Of a stretch of DNA of 64,000 nt, positions 1 to 12,494 are shown piece after piece. The stretch spans positions 98,010,001 through 98,074,000 of the forward strand of contig CM060881.1 of the NCBI GenBank assembly GCA_030762935.1, in the 5' to 3' direction. This stretch comes from Hymenopus coronatus. Its lineage: Eukaryota > Arthropoda > Insecta > Mantodea > Hymenopodidae. The notes under the pieces were generated by a model. It worked only from the letters and a program-made list of their open reading frames with translations, made no database searches and was not told the DNA's origin. The first letter of the stretch is position 1, and each line of letters opens with the position of its first letter. The position numbers and the translations under genes were made by a program.

Positions 1-135
1 AATCTTCTCGTCACATTCTTGGAAGATACTGAACTTAAATACAGAGTTTGGTATTTAACCAACTTCTCGTTTTTGAGCTGTGCTGTTCATAGACAGACAG
101 ACAGTCAGTCAGAAACACGGACCTTTTTCTAAAAA
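1..135 (-). repeat. PTR repeat, partial copy cut by the window edge
   Basis: Matches the distal part of the PTR family: a CTTGGAAGATACTGAACTTAAATA-like stretch, then TTTGGTATTTAAC, a purine/CA-rich GACAGACAG tract and CGGACCTTTTTCTAAAAA. It stops there and the next copy begins at once, so the palindromic terminus of this copy is absent. Strand is given relative to the palindrome end as the start. No coding potential is seen. Confidence 0.7.
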
Positions 136-988
136 TCTGATTTGCTCCATTCACATGATTTTCTACACATTTCTATATTAAGTTATTGTTAATAAACTTA
201 CCTATTCTTCTATTTACTTCATGCTAATCGAGATAAATACTAGCAAAAACGATCTTGTTACTTAGTTCCTTAAAAGTGGAAGGGAAATAAAAGAATAGAC
301 TAAGCTAAACCGAGAGTCATATGTTTTAAAATGTTGTTGCTATGAGATTGAAAGACGTTTTTTGCTTGGTCAGAAGTTGACAAGCTCCTGTATGAGAAAA
401 AATTAAGCATTTTAAAACTGAAACCAAATAACAAAGAATTTCTCAAAAACATCAACTACAGGAAAAAATGTATATGTCATAAATTGTGGGTTTAAGGAGC
501 TCTACATTTTCTGTGTAGTAATTTATTGTCCATCACTTACGGTTTACCAGTTAATGCAAAATTAAAAAAAAAATCATTCAGAATAAAGACTTCTTTAGAG
601 ACTATTCTCAGAAAATTCAAGAGATACACTTTATTGTCATGTAAATATCTTATGTATAAGCGATTTTAATCAAAATCGTTAGTCATTTTTGAGAAAACCA
701 AACGGTTCGAATTTTCTATGTAAAAGGTAGTTGGAGTGGGGGGATTTTTTTAAAAATCTTCGTGTCGCATACTTGGGAAATACTGAGGTTAAATATCTAA
801 TTTGGTATTTAAAGAACTCCACACACACAAACATGCATGCGCGGACCTTTTTCTAAAAATGGTTTTTCGAATTCAGGGGACCTCATAACAAATATTTCCA
901 GTGAAATCTCGATATCGAATTTTTGGGTGGATTACAATATATTTTCTATGCACTATGTACATTGTACATTGGACTAGAGAAGCTAAAG
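136..988 (-). repeat. PTR repeat, near full-length copy
   Basis: Runs from the CCATTCACATGA terminus through the markers seen in other copies: CTTCATGCTAATCGAGATAAA, AAAACTGAAACCAA, TTACGGTTTACCAGTTA, TTTTAATCAAAATCGTTAG, AATCTTCGTGTCGCAT, GAAATCTCGATATCGAATTT. It ends at the degenerate palindrome around 940-985. At about 850 bp it is a useful type copy. It abuts the previous copy head to tail at 135/136. Stops interrupt all frames. Confidence 0.8.
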
Positions 989-1024
989 AGGTACATAAAT
1001 AAAATAAGGAGTTATAATTCTTCC

Positions 1025-2000
1025 ATTTAACATACGAGGCGGTTCAATAATAATATTTGTTGTAAAATAGATTGTGTCACCAAGGCAAGTCCGTACTCAC
1101 ATCGTGTACTGTTATTTGTTACACGTTGCCGAAATAAACTTGGTGTTTATTCATAGATTAGTTTGGATTTGGTAGGAATTTCACTTAGTAGCTCAGCGTG
1201 CTTTCGTTAAAATGAAATAAGGGCAGTATTATTGAATGATTCGCATTTTGCTGTTGCACAAGACAACTTTGGAGGAGATAAAAGCATAATTGGATGCTGT
1301 TTATGGAATCCTTTCACCATTTGTGACAATAGTTAGGTATTGGTTTAACGACTTTAAACGAGGTCAAGCATGCGTTTTTGATGTGATGTGATTCACACTG
1401 ACCGTCGAACGAAGGTTCGCTAAGTGGAAGATGCTGTAGGTGTGTCCACGGGAACGGAAATTTATATTTTGCACGATAGTGGGAGATGAAAGGTTGTCGG
1501 CCCGATGGATTTCGGGATTGCTCACAGTGTACAACAAAAGGGTACAGCTTTCAACTTCGAAGCTGTGTTTGGAGGTATTTAAGCCAAATTCGACGGACCT
1601 TTTATGTCGATAACATTCATCATTATACTCCGAAAACCAAGCACCAATCAAAACAGTGGGTTGTTCCGGCGATTTTGCTCAGAAATAAAGACGGCCGGAA
1701 AAGTGATAGTGACGATTGTTTTGGGATGCGAAGAGCGTCATATTCATTAATTATTTCTTATTAAAAGGAAAAGTATTACTGGAAATACTGTATGTTATTG
1801 TCCAATTCGACAAAAAGTTGAAGGAGCCACCCCCATTTGGCGAAGAAAAAATTCTGTTTCACTACGACAGCGCACCAGCGAATTCATCCAGAGCTGTCAC
1901 CACCAAACTGCATGAATTGTATTATGAATCAATGCCAATCTCTCTAAATCAAGACAATATTATCTGGTGGTGGTGGGGATCTCTGCCCAAGATAATCTGT
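1025..2000 (+). pseudogene. mariner-family transposase pseudogene
   Basis: Degraded DD34D mariner transposase scattered over three frames. An N-terminal helix-turn-helix-like segment at about 1250-1390 reads KTTLEEIKA, then YWFNDFKRGQ. Near 1617-1665 the HYTPKTKHQSKQWVVP segment follows a VDN that corresponds to the first catalytic Asp. From 1716 a frame reads MFWDAKSVIFINY, and near 1855-1890 HYDSAPANSS corresponds to the second catalytic Asp. The third Asp motif is not found; the frame ends in unrelated sequence near 1960. The GAGGCGGTTCAATAATA stretch near 1037 could be a decayed terminal inverted repeat. At least three frameshifts and several stops make it inactive. Confidence 0.85.
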
Positions 2001-2024
2001 TTAAACTATAAATATACACACTAA

Positions 2025-2820
2025 TAATTATCCCATATTACTTTTCGTATGATTCACGGATTCCTGCGTACTTGCATGTGCTGTGTGCGGGACAAAGAGA
2101 AGGATTTCTGCAGGAATGTCTTACCATTATTATCGACCTTTAGCTTGAATAATAACTTTAAAATTAATTTGTTTCAAGAATTTCTGAAAGCTTACACATT
2201 TAGTTGCGCTTTCTTTCGAAAGTATGTCCAGCTCTGGTTACCCTGCACATTCAATAGCCGAGTATTTTACACGTATGTAAAATATTCTGAGTTATTGTTC
2301 CAACCTCAGGGTTATTGTTCACGAACTTTAGTAAGTGTTTGACAAGGGAAGCAAGCTTACTAAAGGGTTAGAGTATTGCTACTAAGTGGAAAATTTACTT
2401 AACCTGGCCGTTATTAAGCTGTGGCATTAATGGAAAACCGTAATTACGAAACTGCCATAAAGTGCTGGAGCTCAGTACCTTGATATTGGCTGCGGATCTG
2501 ATGGCCACTCTCCTATACTCGCCCTCGGATGAGAAGCTAAGATGTGCCGAATACCTACAGGGTGTTGGATGATGGAATCTAAAGCTTGTGGACTATGAGA
2601 TATCAATAACAATTATACAGTTCCTTACTCTTCACCTTCCTTAAACTGAGTTACACCAATGGAACTGTGCAATATCTCTTCGTCCCGAAGGTTATTAAAA
2701 CGGTGCTTGCCATGGTTATCTCGCATTTGCACCCTTTGAACGTGCTTTTCCGTTTGCTTTGATATCCTCTAAATTCTTCCGCAATGTTTTCTTCCTCTAA
2801 GCCACTGTAACGCTTACGCA
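2025..2820. other. no recognised feature
   Basis: About 800 bp between the mariner relic and the next PTR copy. A frame of 97 codons at 2049-2342 has no family resemblance I can see and looks like chance. Nothing else is supported. Confidence 0.5.
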
Positions 2821-3221
2821 TAAACATTATTCTCAGGAAATTCAAGATAAATACTTTATTTGTCATGCAAAAATCTTTAACATACGGTATTTAATAAAAA
2901 TTATTACAGACATTTTATGAGAAAATCAACTTTTTTGAATATTTTCTCATGTAAACGCTAGTTTGGGGCGGGACCTCATGTCGCATATTTGGAAGATCCT
3001 GAACTGAACTTAAATATCAAGTTTGGTATTTCATCGACTTTTCATTTTTGAATTACGCCGTTTACAGATACACACACATACATGGACGTTTTTTATTATT
3101 TTTTTTTTTCTATTCACGGCGTTCTAAAACTTGTATTCTCAGTGAGATTTCTACAACAGAATGTTGGATGGAATGCAATCCTTTGCTACCTATGTAAGGT
3201 ACACGTAGAAATGTAAAAAGG
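2821..3221 (-). repeat. PTR repeat, 5'-truncated copy
   Basis: Begins at the TTCTCAGGAAATTCAAGATA marker and runs through AAATATCAAGTTTGGTATTT and the CA-rich tract to GGTACACGTAGAAATGTAAA at the palindrome end. It lacks the first half of the unit and is clearly diverged. Confidence 0.7.
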
Positions 3222-3269
3222 ATATACCAAAACTAAATTTAATTCTATTTTATTTATGAACTGTTTTTA

Positions 3270-3428
3270 AATGCCCACTTTCTACACATATTGGGCGTGA
3301 AAAAGCGCTTAATTTTGTTAGCCTTTTTGTTAGCGAACTTTTTGTTAGCCTTTAGCTCTTTTACGTGCTAAAATCTACGATACGGGACTTACTTCCCTTC
3401 CAAAATAAGCCGCGCTAAAGATTTTAGG
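3270..3428 (-). mobile_element. Family G retroposon 3' region (SINE or LINE tail), minus strand
   Basis: Read on the minus strand it contains GGAAGGGAAGTAA, ATCGTAGATTT, GCACGTAAAAGA, AAAATTAAGCG and TTTTCACGCCCA. These occur in the same order in the plus-strand copy at 35711-36003. The AGGGAAGTAAAGCCGT/GCACGTAAAAGAAC pair resembles the 3' ends of arthropod retroposons. An imperfect A-rich tract lies at 3429-3465. Confidence 0.6.
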
Positions 3429-4512
3429 CCAAAAAAAAAAAAAACAAAGCAAAAAAAAAAAAAAAGTCCTAAATGTTACTCCTAGACCACGGAAGCCGAC
3501 GAAGGATACATCAGGCGGCCCAACTGCCCCGTGTTTGACATGTGTGTCAGGCGGTGAGAACTAGCTGAGTGACCTTCGTTTTATCCCTCTTGCTTAGCAG
3601 CGGTGAGATCTGTATATTCATGGCAACCCTCAAACGGGACCGCTCTCCCTACCACAGGGCATAACCATTAGCAAACAAAAGACGAACGTGTACAAGGGGC
3701 GAGAGGCAACATAGTAAAATCTGTTTCCTGGAGACACTGTTTGGGTGGCGAGAAACGCACCTCAGTTAAAGGAAGACTTTGCAACAACGAGGGTGGTTTC
3801 CAACTACAAACCACCTAACCGCAAACTTTAAAGGCAAACTTTGTTCTGAAAAATACTGTAACTCACGAATGAATATCTCAACACGTCAAACACGGGGAAG
3901 TTGGGCCATCTGGTATTTCTTATCGGATTGTCATTCTTTCCTTGTTAGAATATTTACAAGCGATTTAACCAATAACTGTAAGCATAATGACCAACCGCAT
4001 AAATTAACCTTGAAGCTACAGACCGTAACTCAGAAAGCGTCGTGCAGGGTAAGGAATGCTCTGTTATGAAGAGGTAACCACCCCACGTTGGCTCGACGGC
4101 GATATCGCAGGAGCATGCCATCTGTAGAAATATGATCCCGTTCTAAAAATGCATACCCCATCTTTCTCAAGTACCGTATTCACCCTTCCATTGTTCACCC
4201 CTCCCCAAATCCTAACACACGTTCCCTGTAAGTATGCAAATCCCGGAAAAGCACCCTCATGCCCTGGGCGTGGTGATCCATTATTCAGGAGAATTGTGCA
4301 TCCCCCCCCCCCGAGTCTTGGTTTCTCGGGCATCCATGCTGCTTTTCATTGGCGGCTTAAATCGCTTCCTGATACATTTACTTTCAGTCGCAACCCTTTG
4401 CAAATTCTGCCTCCAGAGATGATTTTAAAACCTTGTCTTCCCTCCAGGGCACGAAATCAGCACCGTTGAAAGCGTGCTGCTGTAATACTGTAGTTCCCTT
4501 TTATTGAAATAT
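3429..4512. other. unassigned stretch with A-rich tract and C-run
   Basis: Holds an A-rich tract (3429-3465), a GC-richer block of unknown origin (about 3480-3720) and a C homopolymer at about 4300-4312. Short frames overlap on both strands at 4064-4469 without recognisable domains. No gene is supported. Confidence 0.45.
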
Positions 4513-5382
4513 AAAAAATCTCTACATCTCTGTAGCAAATTTTTGTTAAAAGTTTATTCTTCTATCTACATCATGATAATCGAGATAAACATAAGCAGAA
4601 ATTGTCCTTATTATTTGGTTCCTTGTAAGTAGAAGGGAAAAAATCTAATGTCTTCCATTCACATGATGTCTTCTAGCTGCTCGGCAAACAAACCTTCTAT
4701 TCAAAAGATTATTCTTTCATCTACATCATGCTAATTGAGATAAACATTAGCAGAATTGGTCTTATTACTAGCCTTCTTGTATGTGGAAGGGAAATAAGAA
4801 AATGCAGGGGCTAAAGCGATATTAAAAGCCAATCTCTTTGTTTGCTAAGAGTAAACAATCAAGAAACGAGAAGAAAGATGTCTTCCCGTTTGAGAAAAGT
4901 TTAAGTAGCTTAAAATTGAAACCAATACTACGGAATATCTCGAAAACGGTTAACTGTACAAAACAACTGTATAAGACATAAATTGTGTATTTTAAGTAAC
5001 TATTTTTGTAGTAAGTTTTTGTATATAGTTTATGTTAGCCAGTTATACAAACGTCATCAAGAATGAAGAGGTATTTAGAGGCTATTCCCAGAAAATTCAA
5101 GATATACATTTCGTTTGCCATAAAAATATCTTAATCATAAGGTGTTTTAATCAAAATCTAACTATAACCATTTTTCAGAAAATACAAATTTTCGAAAAAT
5201 GTCCTATGTTAACGGTAGTGGGTGGTGGAAGAAAATTCTTGAAAATTTTCGTGTCGCATCCTTGGAAGATAATTAACCTAAATGCTAAGTTTGCTATTTA
5301 GCCGACTTTTGTTTTTCGGCTCTGCTGCCCACAAACACACCCATGGATAGACAGGCAGACAGACAAACAAACTGCCACACAC
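4513..5382 (-). repeat. PTR repeat with duplicated head
   Basis: The head segment with ATCGAGATAAACATAAGCAG appears at 4513-4640. The unit then restarts at about 4645 with CTTCCATTCACATGATG and a second TTGAGATAAACATTAGCAG, after which the rest of the unit continues to the GACAGACAAACAAAC tract. This is a head-to-tail partial duplication. It ends where SINE A begins, so the palindrome end is missing. Confidence 0.75.
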
Positions 5383-5815
5383 GAGCCAGGTGAGTCAACT
5401 ATTTCGTCTGTGACTGCCATCCAGGAGGTCGTGGGATTGATTCCCATGGCCGATCCCTCTGACCCATGTTTTTTCGGGGGTTTTTCCAGGTCACAAGGTA
5501 AATTCTGAAGAGATTACTTCTTTCCCCCGAATTTCTTGTTTCTTGATTTCACCTCTATATCCTTCAACGGCTCTATTTCAGGATCGTAAGTGATGGCGAG
5601 GACTGCGATGCTGGCGCCCTCCCGTGGTGGTGACTGTGCTCTAGAAATACAGATATCGGCGGTGGGATGGCGTTGGAAGTCCTCTATAGACTCAGGGAGT
5701 TTGTTCAGACTTGGGGCGCGGGCTGCTAGCGCTGCCCGTGTCGAGATGAAGAACTGTTTGAAATATTTAGGCCGCCTTGGATATTACTGTCATCTCCTCC
5801 TGTCCGCCTGGAGTC
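5383..5815 (+). mobile_element. SINE family A, about 430 bp, tRNA-like head
   Basis: The head reads GAGCCAGGTGAGTCA, GTCGTGGGATTGATTCCCAT (B-box-like) and TCTGACCCATG. The body has ATATCGGCGGTGGGATGGCG, CTCAGGGAGTTTGTTCAGAC and GAGATGAAGAACTG. Both parts are matched in order by the minus-strand copies at 33012-33405 and 54396-54830. The element sits at the end of a PTR copy. A 109-codon frame at 5590-5919 lies over the body. The other copies do not keep it open, so it is judged not to be a gene. Confidence 0.75.
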
Positions 5816-5829
5816 TGACGCACAATAAG

Positions 5830-6520
5830 CCACTGGTTGCAGTACGCAATTTCCTCCGACATAACACAAACGCACGCAATGCGGTGGTGTTCTTCACAAG
5901 TTTTTTTTTTATGCGTTAGGGGGAATACAGGGTGAATTAATTTCATTGTTTTCGCGATTTAAGGAATCATTTCAAAAAGTGCGCCCCTAAACAAATAGGT
6001 ACTTGGAATAAGCAAGAAGTTGAGTCTTTTAGAGCACAACTGTTGCGTGCATTGTTTTCCCCTTGAAATTAAAATTAATAGCTATCATTGTGCCCGATTT
6101 TTTCTTTCCAGCCTGTAAAAAATACAAATAAAATCGGTTTAGGAAATGGCAGTGCTATCTCTAGGGAACAACCGCAGAGTTTCTAGTCATCAAGTTTAAA
6201 CACTCTCAAGGCAGAGCTGTATCGCGTTTGAAGAACAGCGGGGTTGAAAGGAAATGGGGTTCTCAGACCATTAATTATCGTGGTGGTATTTTCTCCCCCA
6301 TTTTAAACCGCACAAGGGCTAACAAGGAGAATATAAGGAGAATGCTATTTGTCGATGCTCCTTTGTCAGCGCTCCGGCTGCCATTACCGAGACTCGTACA
6401 TACTAATAGTCATGTGATAATCTGCTTTATGTTTTATTAACTTATTTAACCGTACATATTTGATGAAATTGTTATTCTTAATAGCAGTTATTTTCATCTT
6501 TTAGGGGTTTCAACGAATAT
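5830..6520. other. no recognised feature
   Basis: About 700 bp between SINE A and the next PTR copy. A CTTTCCAG acceptor-like site near 6112 is not followed by a convincing exon or donor. Nothing is supported. Confidence 0.4.
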
Positions 6521-7168
6521 TTTACTTTCTCATGCTTCGTATATGCTACATAAATAGAGAAGGTATTGCATTCCACCTAAAATTCTTTACCGGCATTTCA
6601 CTCGAAATACATGTTAAGAGTCCCCTGAATAAAAAGAAAAAACATTTTCAGAACAAGGTCCGCGTGCGCACGTGTGTTTCTGTGAACAGCATAAGTCAAA
6701 AACGAAAAGTTCGTTATAAACCAAATTTGAGTTTAAGTTAATCAGCTTCCAATGATGCAACGTGAAGATTTTCAAGGACCTCATCCCATGGAAACTTATT
6801 TGAAAATGTTGATTTTCTCAAACATACCTCTAATGATTTTGATTGAAATGCTATATATTAAAGATGTTTACATGACAAATAAAATTGATACCTTGAATTT
6901 CCTGGGAATAGTTTCTGAAACCCTGTTCATTTAGAATGAATTTTGCAAAGTAGGTAAATCGTCATAGGGAAAAATTACTACACCAAAATGTAGCTCTATA
7001 AAACACATAATTTACGACATATACATTTTTTTTCATGGAGTTCACCATTTCTGAGATATTCCTCGTTATTGCTTTCAGTTTTAAAATACTTAAAATTTTC
7101 TCATATTGACATTTTTCAACTCCTGGCCATGCAAAGTAACGAATTTCAATCATATTGCAACCAGGCAG
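6521..7168 (+). repeat. PTR repeat, 3'-truncated copy
   Basis: Starts with TTTTACTTTCTCATGCTTCG, a decayed palindrome end, then GAAGGTATTGCATTCCACC. It continues through CAAATTTGAGTTTAAGTTA, TGATTTTGATTGAAATGC and GAGATATTCCTCGTTATTG to a CTCCTGGCCATGCAAA motif. The final quarter is missing. Frames of 60-70 codons inside it are not conserved between copies. Confidence 0.75.
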
Positions 7169-7170
7169 AG

Positions 7171-8488
7171 GCTGGCTGCAAGATTTCGCGTATTACAAAA
7201 TTTGAAAATGTAACAAATAAGGTTCTGCATATATAATTATATGCAGTACAATAAAACAAAACCTTAAAACTGGTAGGAAAGTAACTACACTATAATTTTG
7301 TAGCATAATGGCTGCACCCATTTTGCTTTGAAGTTAAGAATGTTTGGATACTTCGCAAAATTGAATCTTCACGAGCTATACTTTATTGTATGATTTAAGT
7401 GATGAGATCTTAAAAGACTCGGAATTTTTAAGTTGAATAGGGGCAAATGGAAGAAACTTGTGGATAGAATGGAAATTGCCTATCCCAAAATTGCTACTAA
7501 ATTATAAAAACGTAGACAACAGAAACATTGGCAGATAGAAGAAAAGATGGACGCAACAACAAATTCATTGATGAACCTATAATCCTTTTGACGCTTAATC
7601 CCTGAGTCTCGCAATTTCTGCTAAGTTTGTGGTGGGAAAAATTCAAATCTCAGAGGTGAAGTTTACTTCGGCTACCAAGTTGGCGACTTTGAGAAATCTT
7701 GGACTCGGAATATCTGCTGTGCGTAATGTGTTGGGTCACTTACTGGGTGGAAAAATGGTGCACATCATATGCCATTTGGAATTTTTATAATCTGGAGGGA
7801 ACCGAAGGACCATTTGACTGATTATTATTTCTGTTTAACAGTAGAGGAATCACATCTAAAATAAAATATACAATTAAGTATCCAAACTTTGCGCTGCTGT
7901 CAGACTGGTTTTTACGCAGTGCAGAACTTCCTGTACCAGAATATCTAGCTCCCAGTAAAATCCTGATCCTGACTTTGATTCTGAAAAGCCGAACGATAGG
8001 AGCCTTGCTTCTCAAATCAACAAGATCTTAATGATCTGATCGGGTTTTAACCTCTCTAAACAACAATCAGACCTTATAGCTTCCTGGCTCAAAGAATGAA
8101 ACCTCCCCAAAAGGAAATATCATAACCGCCACTGTGATTTCAAAGCCGCGTCTCTAAAGTAAAAAGCGTAGTGTTCTGTAATAATATGTATTCTGTAATG
8201 GAGACTCTGTCACCATACTAGCTAGATGAGTGACATTCATTTATAAACTCTTCAAAAGTTAGCTTTTTACGTACTAGCAGCACATTTCCATAAATTCCTG
8301 TTGCGCATATAACTGATATCAAAGGCATATACAATTTGTGATAGTAAGAAATACAATATGAAAACCACAATATCTGCTAGAAGATTTATAGATTATAGCT
8401 TTATTGCTTGGTTTGCAACTTTGGAACATAAAGTTTTGTGTTCTCTTGTGTCTCTGGGTCAGCAGCGATAAGATGTCTCATTAGATTA
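7171..8488. other. no recognised feature
   Basis: 1.3 kb of AT-rich sequence with only short frames, such as 76 codons on the minus strand at 7785-8015. No repeat family from this window and no domain is recognised. Confidence 0.4.
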
Positions 8489-8491
8489 AAA

Positions 8492-9369
8492 CATCTGATG
8501 TGTTCCATTCACAAGACTTTCTCTACTTCTATGCAACAAATTATTGTTAAAAAACTTGTGCGTCTATTTACTTCATGCTAATCGAGTAAAAATTAGCAGA
8601 AATAGTCTTCATACTTACTTCCTTGTAAGTAGAAGTGAAATAAGGGAGTACCATAGGTTAAAGTCATAGTCAAAAGTTGGTTGCTATGTGACTGAAGTTC
8701 CTTTATTTGTATGTACAGGAGTTTAGAAACTCCCATATGAGAAAATTACCTATAAGTTTTTAAAGCTGAAACAAAGAAAAGGAATATCTTAAAAACAATC
8801 AACTACACGAAAAAAATGTATATAACAAAATTGTTGTTTTAACGTGCTCTGCATTTTTCGTGTGCTAAGTTTTTATCTATATCGTACGGTTCATCAGTTA
8901 TGCAAAATTCCGTAAAATTCACTCAGAATAAAATAGCCTTCAGAAGCTATTCCCAGAAAATTCAAAATATACATTTTATTTGTCAGGTAAATATCTTTAA
9001 TATACGACATTTTAATCAGAATCGTTAGAGCCATTTTTTAAAAAATCATGAATTTCGAAAAAAGGTTCCATATTAAGTGTAGTTTGGGGTGGGGGGATTG
9101 TTCTCAAAATCTTCGTGTCCCATCCCTGGATGATACTTAAGTTAAATACCAAGTTTGATATTTTACCGAATTTTCGTTTTTTTTTTAGTTATCCTGTTCA
9201 CAGACACACGCACACACACGGACCTTTTTCTGAAAATACTTTTTTTTTTTTGGATACAAGGGACCCTGAAACATATATTTCCGGTGAAATCTCGGTATCG
9301 AATTTTTTGGTGGAGTGCAATACCTTCTCTGTGCACTATGTACATAGTACGTGTAGGGAAAGTAAACAT
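8492..9369 (-). repeat. PTR repeat, near full-length copy
   Basis: Complete order of markers from CATCTGATGTGTTCCATTCA to GTACATAGTACGTGTAGGGA. Includes ATGCAAAATTCCGTAAAATT, AAATCTTCGTGTCCCATCC, a short CA tract, and TCCGGTGAAATCTCGGTATC. The terminal palindrome is well kept (CACTATGTACATAGTACGTG). One of the best type copies. Confidence 0.85.
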
Positions 9370-9699
9370 TGTGGCATAAACGTCTATCCAGGGATAGAAC
9401 AATGTTTCAAATAATCCATTAATCAATATTATAAAGTGTAATTACCTACATTGCATAATGAAACATTTTCTGAAGACAATGGTTGAAAACTCTGACCATT
9501 TAAGTACTTGCAATGAAACACTCCTAAAATAAATGATGCAAAACAGGCCTCAAATAAGATCACTGACGCATGATGGTGAACATTTGTAAAAATCAATGGG
9601 GGTTGGAGGGGATCTACTAGCTATACAAAATATCTGTTACAATTTTTTTTGGAAATCATAAATAAGGCTGATTCTGTGAAAGCATAAGGAAATGCTATG

Positions 9700-9885
9700 G
9701 CATGCCGCATGTTCTCAAAACTGATTTCTTTGATGCTCACATAGACTTCTTACCAGAAAACCTAGGTGCATTGATGAGCACGATGAGCGCTTTCATAGCA
9801 GATTTCTATAATGGAAAAGAGGAAAATGGACTAGAATGCTGGTTGACTAATGTTGGACGTAGAAAATATACCTATGATAAATATA
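9700..9885 (+). pseudogene. decayed fragment of a dispersed arthropod protein family (SHIDFFPEN type)
   Basis: The frame from 9702 reads FFDAHIDFLPENLGA. After a frameshift near 9765 another frame reads DEHDERFH, and near 9822 GKWTRML followed by a stop and CWT. This order resembles a short conserved C-terminal segment recalled from many uncharacterised, multi-copy arthropod proteins; its function is unknown to me. The fragment has a frameshift and stops and lies just upstream of a PTR copy. The family attribution is from memory of the motif. Confidence 0.5.
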
Positions 9886-9937
9886 GTATAGGTATACTCG
9901 AAAATCATCTACTACTTTATAGATAAAGCAAAATCAA

Positions 9938-10429
9938 TATTTTTTACTTTCCCTATCCGCTCAATGTGCAAACTGTATAGAGAATGTATTTTATTCCACC
10001 CAAAAATTCGATATAGATTTCGTCGGAAATTTATGTATGTTTTGAGTTCCAAAAACATTCTTAAAAAAAAAGATAGGTATGTATATATGTGTGTGCATTG
10101 CTCAAAAACTAAAAGAACTGTTAAATTCCAAGGTTGGTGTTTAAGTTTAGCATCTCCCAAGTATGCGACGTGAATATTTAAAGAAAATCCCACACCCCAA
10201 ACTACCCATTACATGGAACAATTTTTGAAAATGTTTATCTCAAAATTACTCTAACGATTACGGTTAAAATACCGTAATTAAAGATCAATACATCAAAAAT
10301 AAAAAGTATATCTTGAATTTTATAGGAGTAGATTTTGAAGACCTGCTCATTTTTGATGAATTTTTCTGAATTGTGTATAACTGTTAAACCGTAAGAGATA
10401 GATGAAAACTTACTACACAAAAAAACAAA

Positions 10430-10467
<38 letters not shown>

Positions 10468-10835
10468 TCCTTAAAACACACAATTTATGTCATATACATT
10501 TTTGTTGCAAATTTTTCGAGATATTCCTTATTATTGGTTTTAAACAGGGTCTCCTTTCATTTTATTTCTTTTGTTTTACTGGTAATGCAAAGTGAACCGA
10601 ACTTCAGTTGTTCACATATCGATCAGCTTTGAAAAGATTTGACTATCGTAGCGTCGCGTATTCGCTTATTTCCCTTCTGCATAGAAGGAAGTAGTAAGAA
10701 AATTTCTTTTAATCTTTATCTCGATTATCATGATATAGATAAGATAATTCTATTTTGTCAGAATAATTTGTCTGTAGAACAGATAGAGAACGTCATGTGA
10801 ATGAAACACATCAGATTTTTAGTTCTATAGTTATA
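9938..10835 (+). repeat. PTR repeat, near full-length copy with long CA tract
   Basis: From TTTTTACTTTCCCTATCCGC through TGTATAGAGAATG, TTCCACCCAAAAATTCGATA, TGGTGTTTAAGTTTAG, ACGATTACGGTTAAAATACC, to GTCATGTGAATGAAACACAT and CAGATTTTTAG. A (CA)n run at about 10430-10463 lies within the unit, at a different place from the usual CA tract. Confidence 0.85.
10430..10463. repeat. (CA)n microsatellite
   Basis: About 17 uninterrupted CA units inside a PTR copy. It creates artefactual His/Thr and Val/Cys repeats in overlapping frames. Confidence 0.95.
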
Positions 10836-12350
10836 AATATAATAAAAATTCAAATATTACAAAGGAAAATATCTAAAGGCATATACGAATTCAGCATAAA
10901 AAACACCTCGACTCAGTTAGTTTTTTTCCTTGTGAAAGAAAACGTTTTATTTTGTAGACCAGTGATAATAGGTGTTTCTGAAGATCAAACGGTAGGATCG
11001 ATTTAGTGGCTTTTGGTGAGTAGATATCGTGTCACTCTGTCACTCTATACACTTATGATAAAAACGCCGATCAATTTGTGATTAGCAAAGCAAAAAATCC
11101 GTCACATAGCTTGTTAGACCTGTGGCATACAGTTACCTGACCATCATTAAAGTTATGAGGTCCACTGAGCACACAGTTTCATTACTGCTGCAGAAGTTAT
11201 TACTGTGTAAACTGGCGCCATTTTATGTAAAACTGACTGGCTTACCTGCGTAGTACGATTATCTGTTAAACTGCAGTGATGCATTAATTTAATTTACATC
11301 ACTCGTCCTTTATGAAATTATTGTACAATGATCCAGAGGGTTTGTATAGTCAATCCTCACTATTACCTTGTATACCTACTTGTAATTTCGTACAATCCAA
11401 CTATTTCTATAGCGGAAAAATGTTCGAAATTCATGTAAATGGATGAGAAACATGATAAAATGCGTGTGTTTCTTAGGACTCCAAGTTCTGGAAATGCTGC
11501 ATAGTGGCAGTGGAAGCATCCTTGGTCCCAATCTCCAATTGTATTTTTTTTTATCCGCATTACATAAAAGTATATTAGTAGCACAAAAGCTACATACTTT
11601 TCACACAATGCAGGAACCCTTCATATATGCCTACAACGAAATAACATTCCGCACTCCCAGGCCACTAAGTTAACCTCTTTAAAAACAACATAGCTACCGT
11701 GTAGTAAATGATAAAAGTAATCTCAATTAATACAAAATATGTGTTTGCTGTTTTTTAATGTTAGTTGTTTTCGCTCTAACGAAATTGGTTATAACATAAA
11801 TACTTTTTCTTTTGCTATTTATCCTCCTCGTACGGCGGACGTACATCCCCCAGGACTTACAAGTCCACCACAAATTCAACACGCGGTTCTCTTGGCCAAA
11901 CGCAGGCGGTGTAACCACTTATCCACGACGCCGCCGCAAAGGGAGTAAAGAAAAACGTTCTTATATTGCAGTTATTTATAGGTTTATAACCTAGAAAAAA
12001 TGTAGAGAGGGGAAGTTACCATTATTGCTTGAGGGACTGCTTCCCTCACTCGTGCCTCTCCCGCCGTTGTTTCTTTCTCCGTGCTACCCGCCAGCCAATC
12101 TACTACTCATTATCAGTTATCGTCACTGTGGGGGAAACGTACTCACAGTTTATGCTCGCGCACCTAGTGGAGGAAGAAAGTGCCTAATCGGGACAAATTT
12201 CCCCTACATACGGGGCACCTGCGCAGAACAGCATTATTTCCTCCTTGTTACACCAATAAACGGTTTTGACATTCAGAAACTTAAGTGCCTACATCTATAG
12301 ATGTGATTGATTTATAACTGCAACATGTTTATATTAGAGCAAAGTATTTG
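10836..12350. other. no recognised feature
   Basis: 1.5 kb with short frames only. A GC-richer block at 11820-12300 includes a 91-codon frame (12025-12300) with no recognisable domain. No splice structure or repeat match was found. Confidence 0.4.
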
Positions 12351-12353
12351 TAT

Positions 12354-12387
12354 CTCTCTCTCTCTCTCTCTCTTTTTTTTTTTTTTA
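12354..12387. repeat. (CT)n plus poly(T) tract
   Basis: A run of CT units followed by a T homopolymer. Simple repeat. Confidence 0.9.
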
Positions 12388-12490
12388 TCTTTTAGAATTT
12401 ACGTAATAAAAGTAGGTGTTCGCGCCGTCAGAAGGAATTGGGCTTTCCAAAGATATATCAAATTCCATTAATTAGTTTTTGAGATTACCC

Positions 12491-12494
<4 letters not shown>

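Noticed and set aside
5590..5919. 109-codon frame over SINE A
   Set aside because: It overlaps the body of a repeat whose other copies do not keep the frame open.
6090..6180. Second candidate exon after a CTTTCCAG acceptor near 6112
   Set aside because: No donor at a sensible distance, and all frames are closed or AT-rich.
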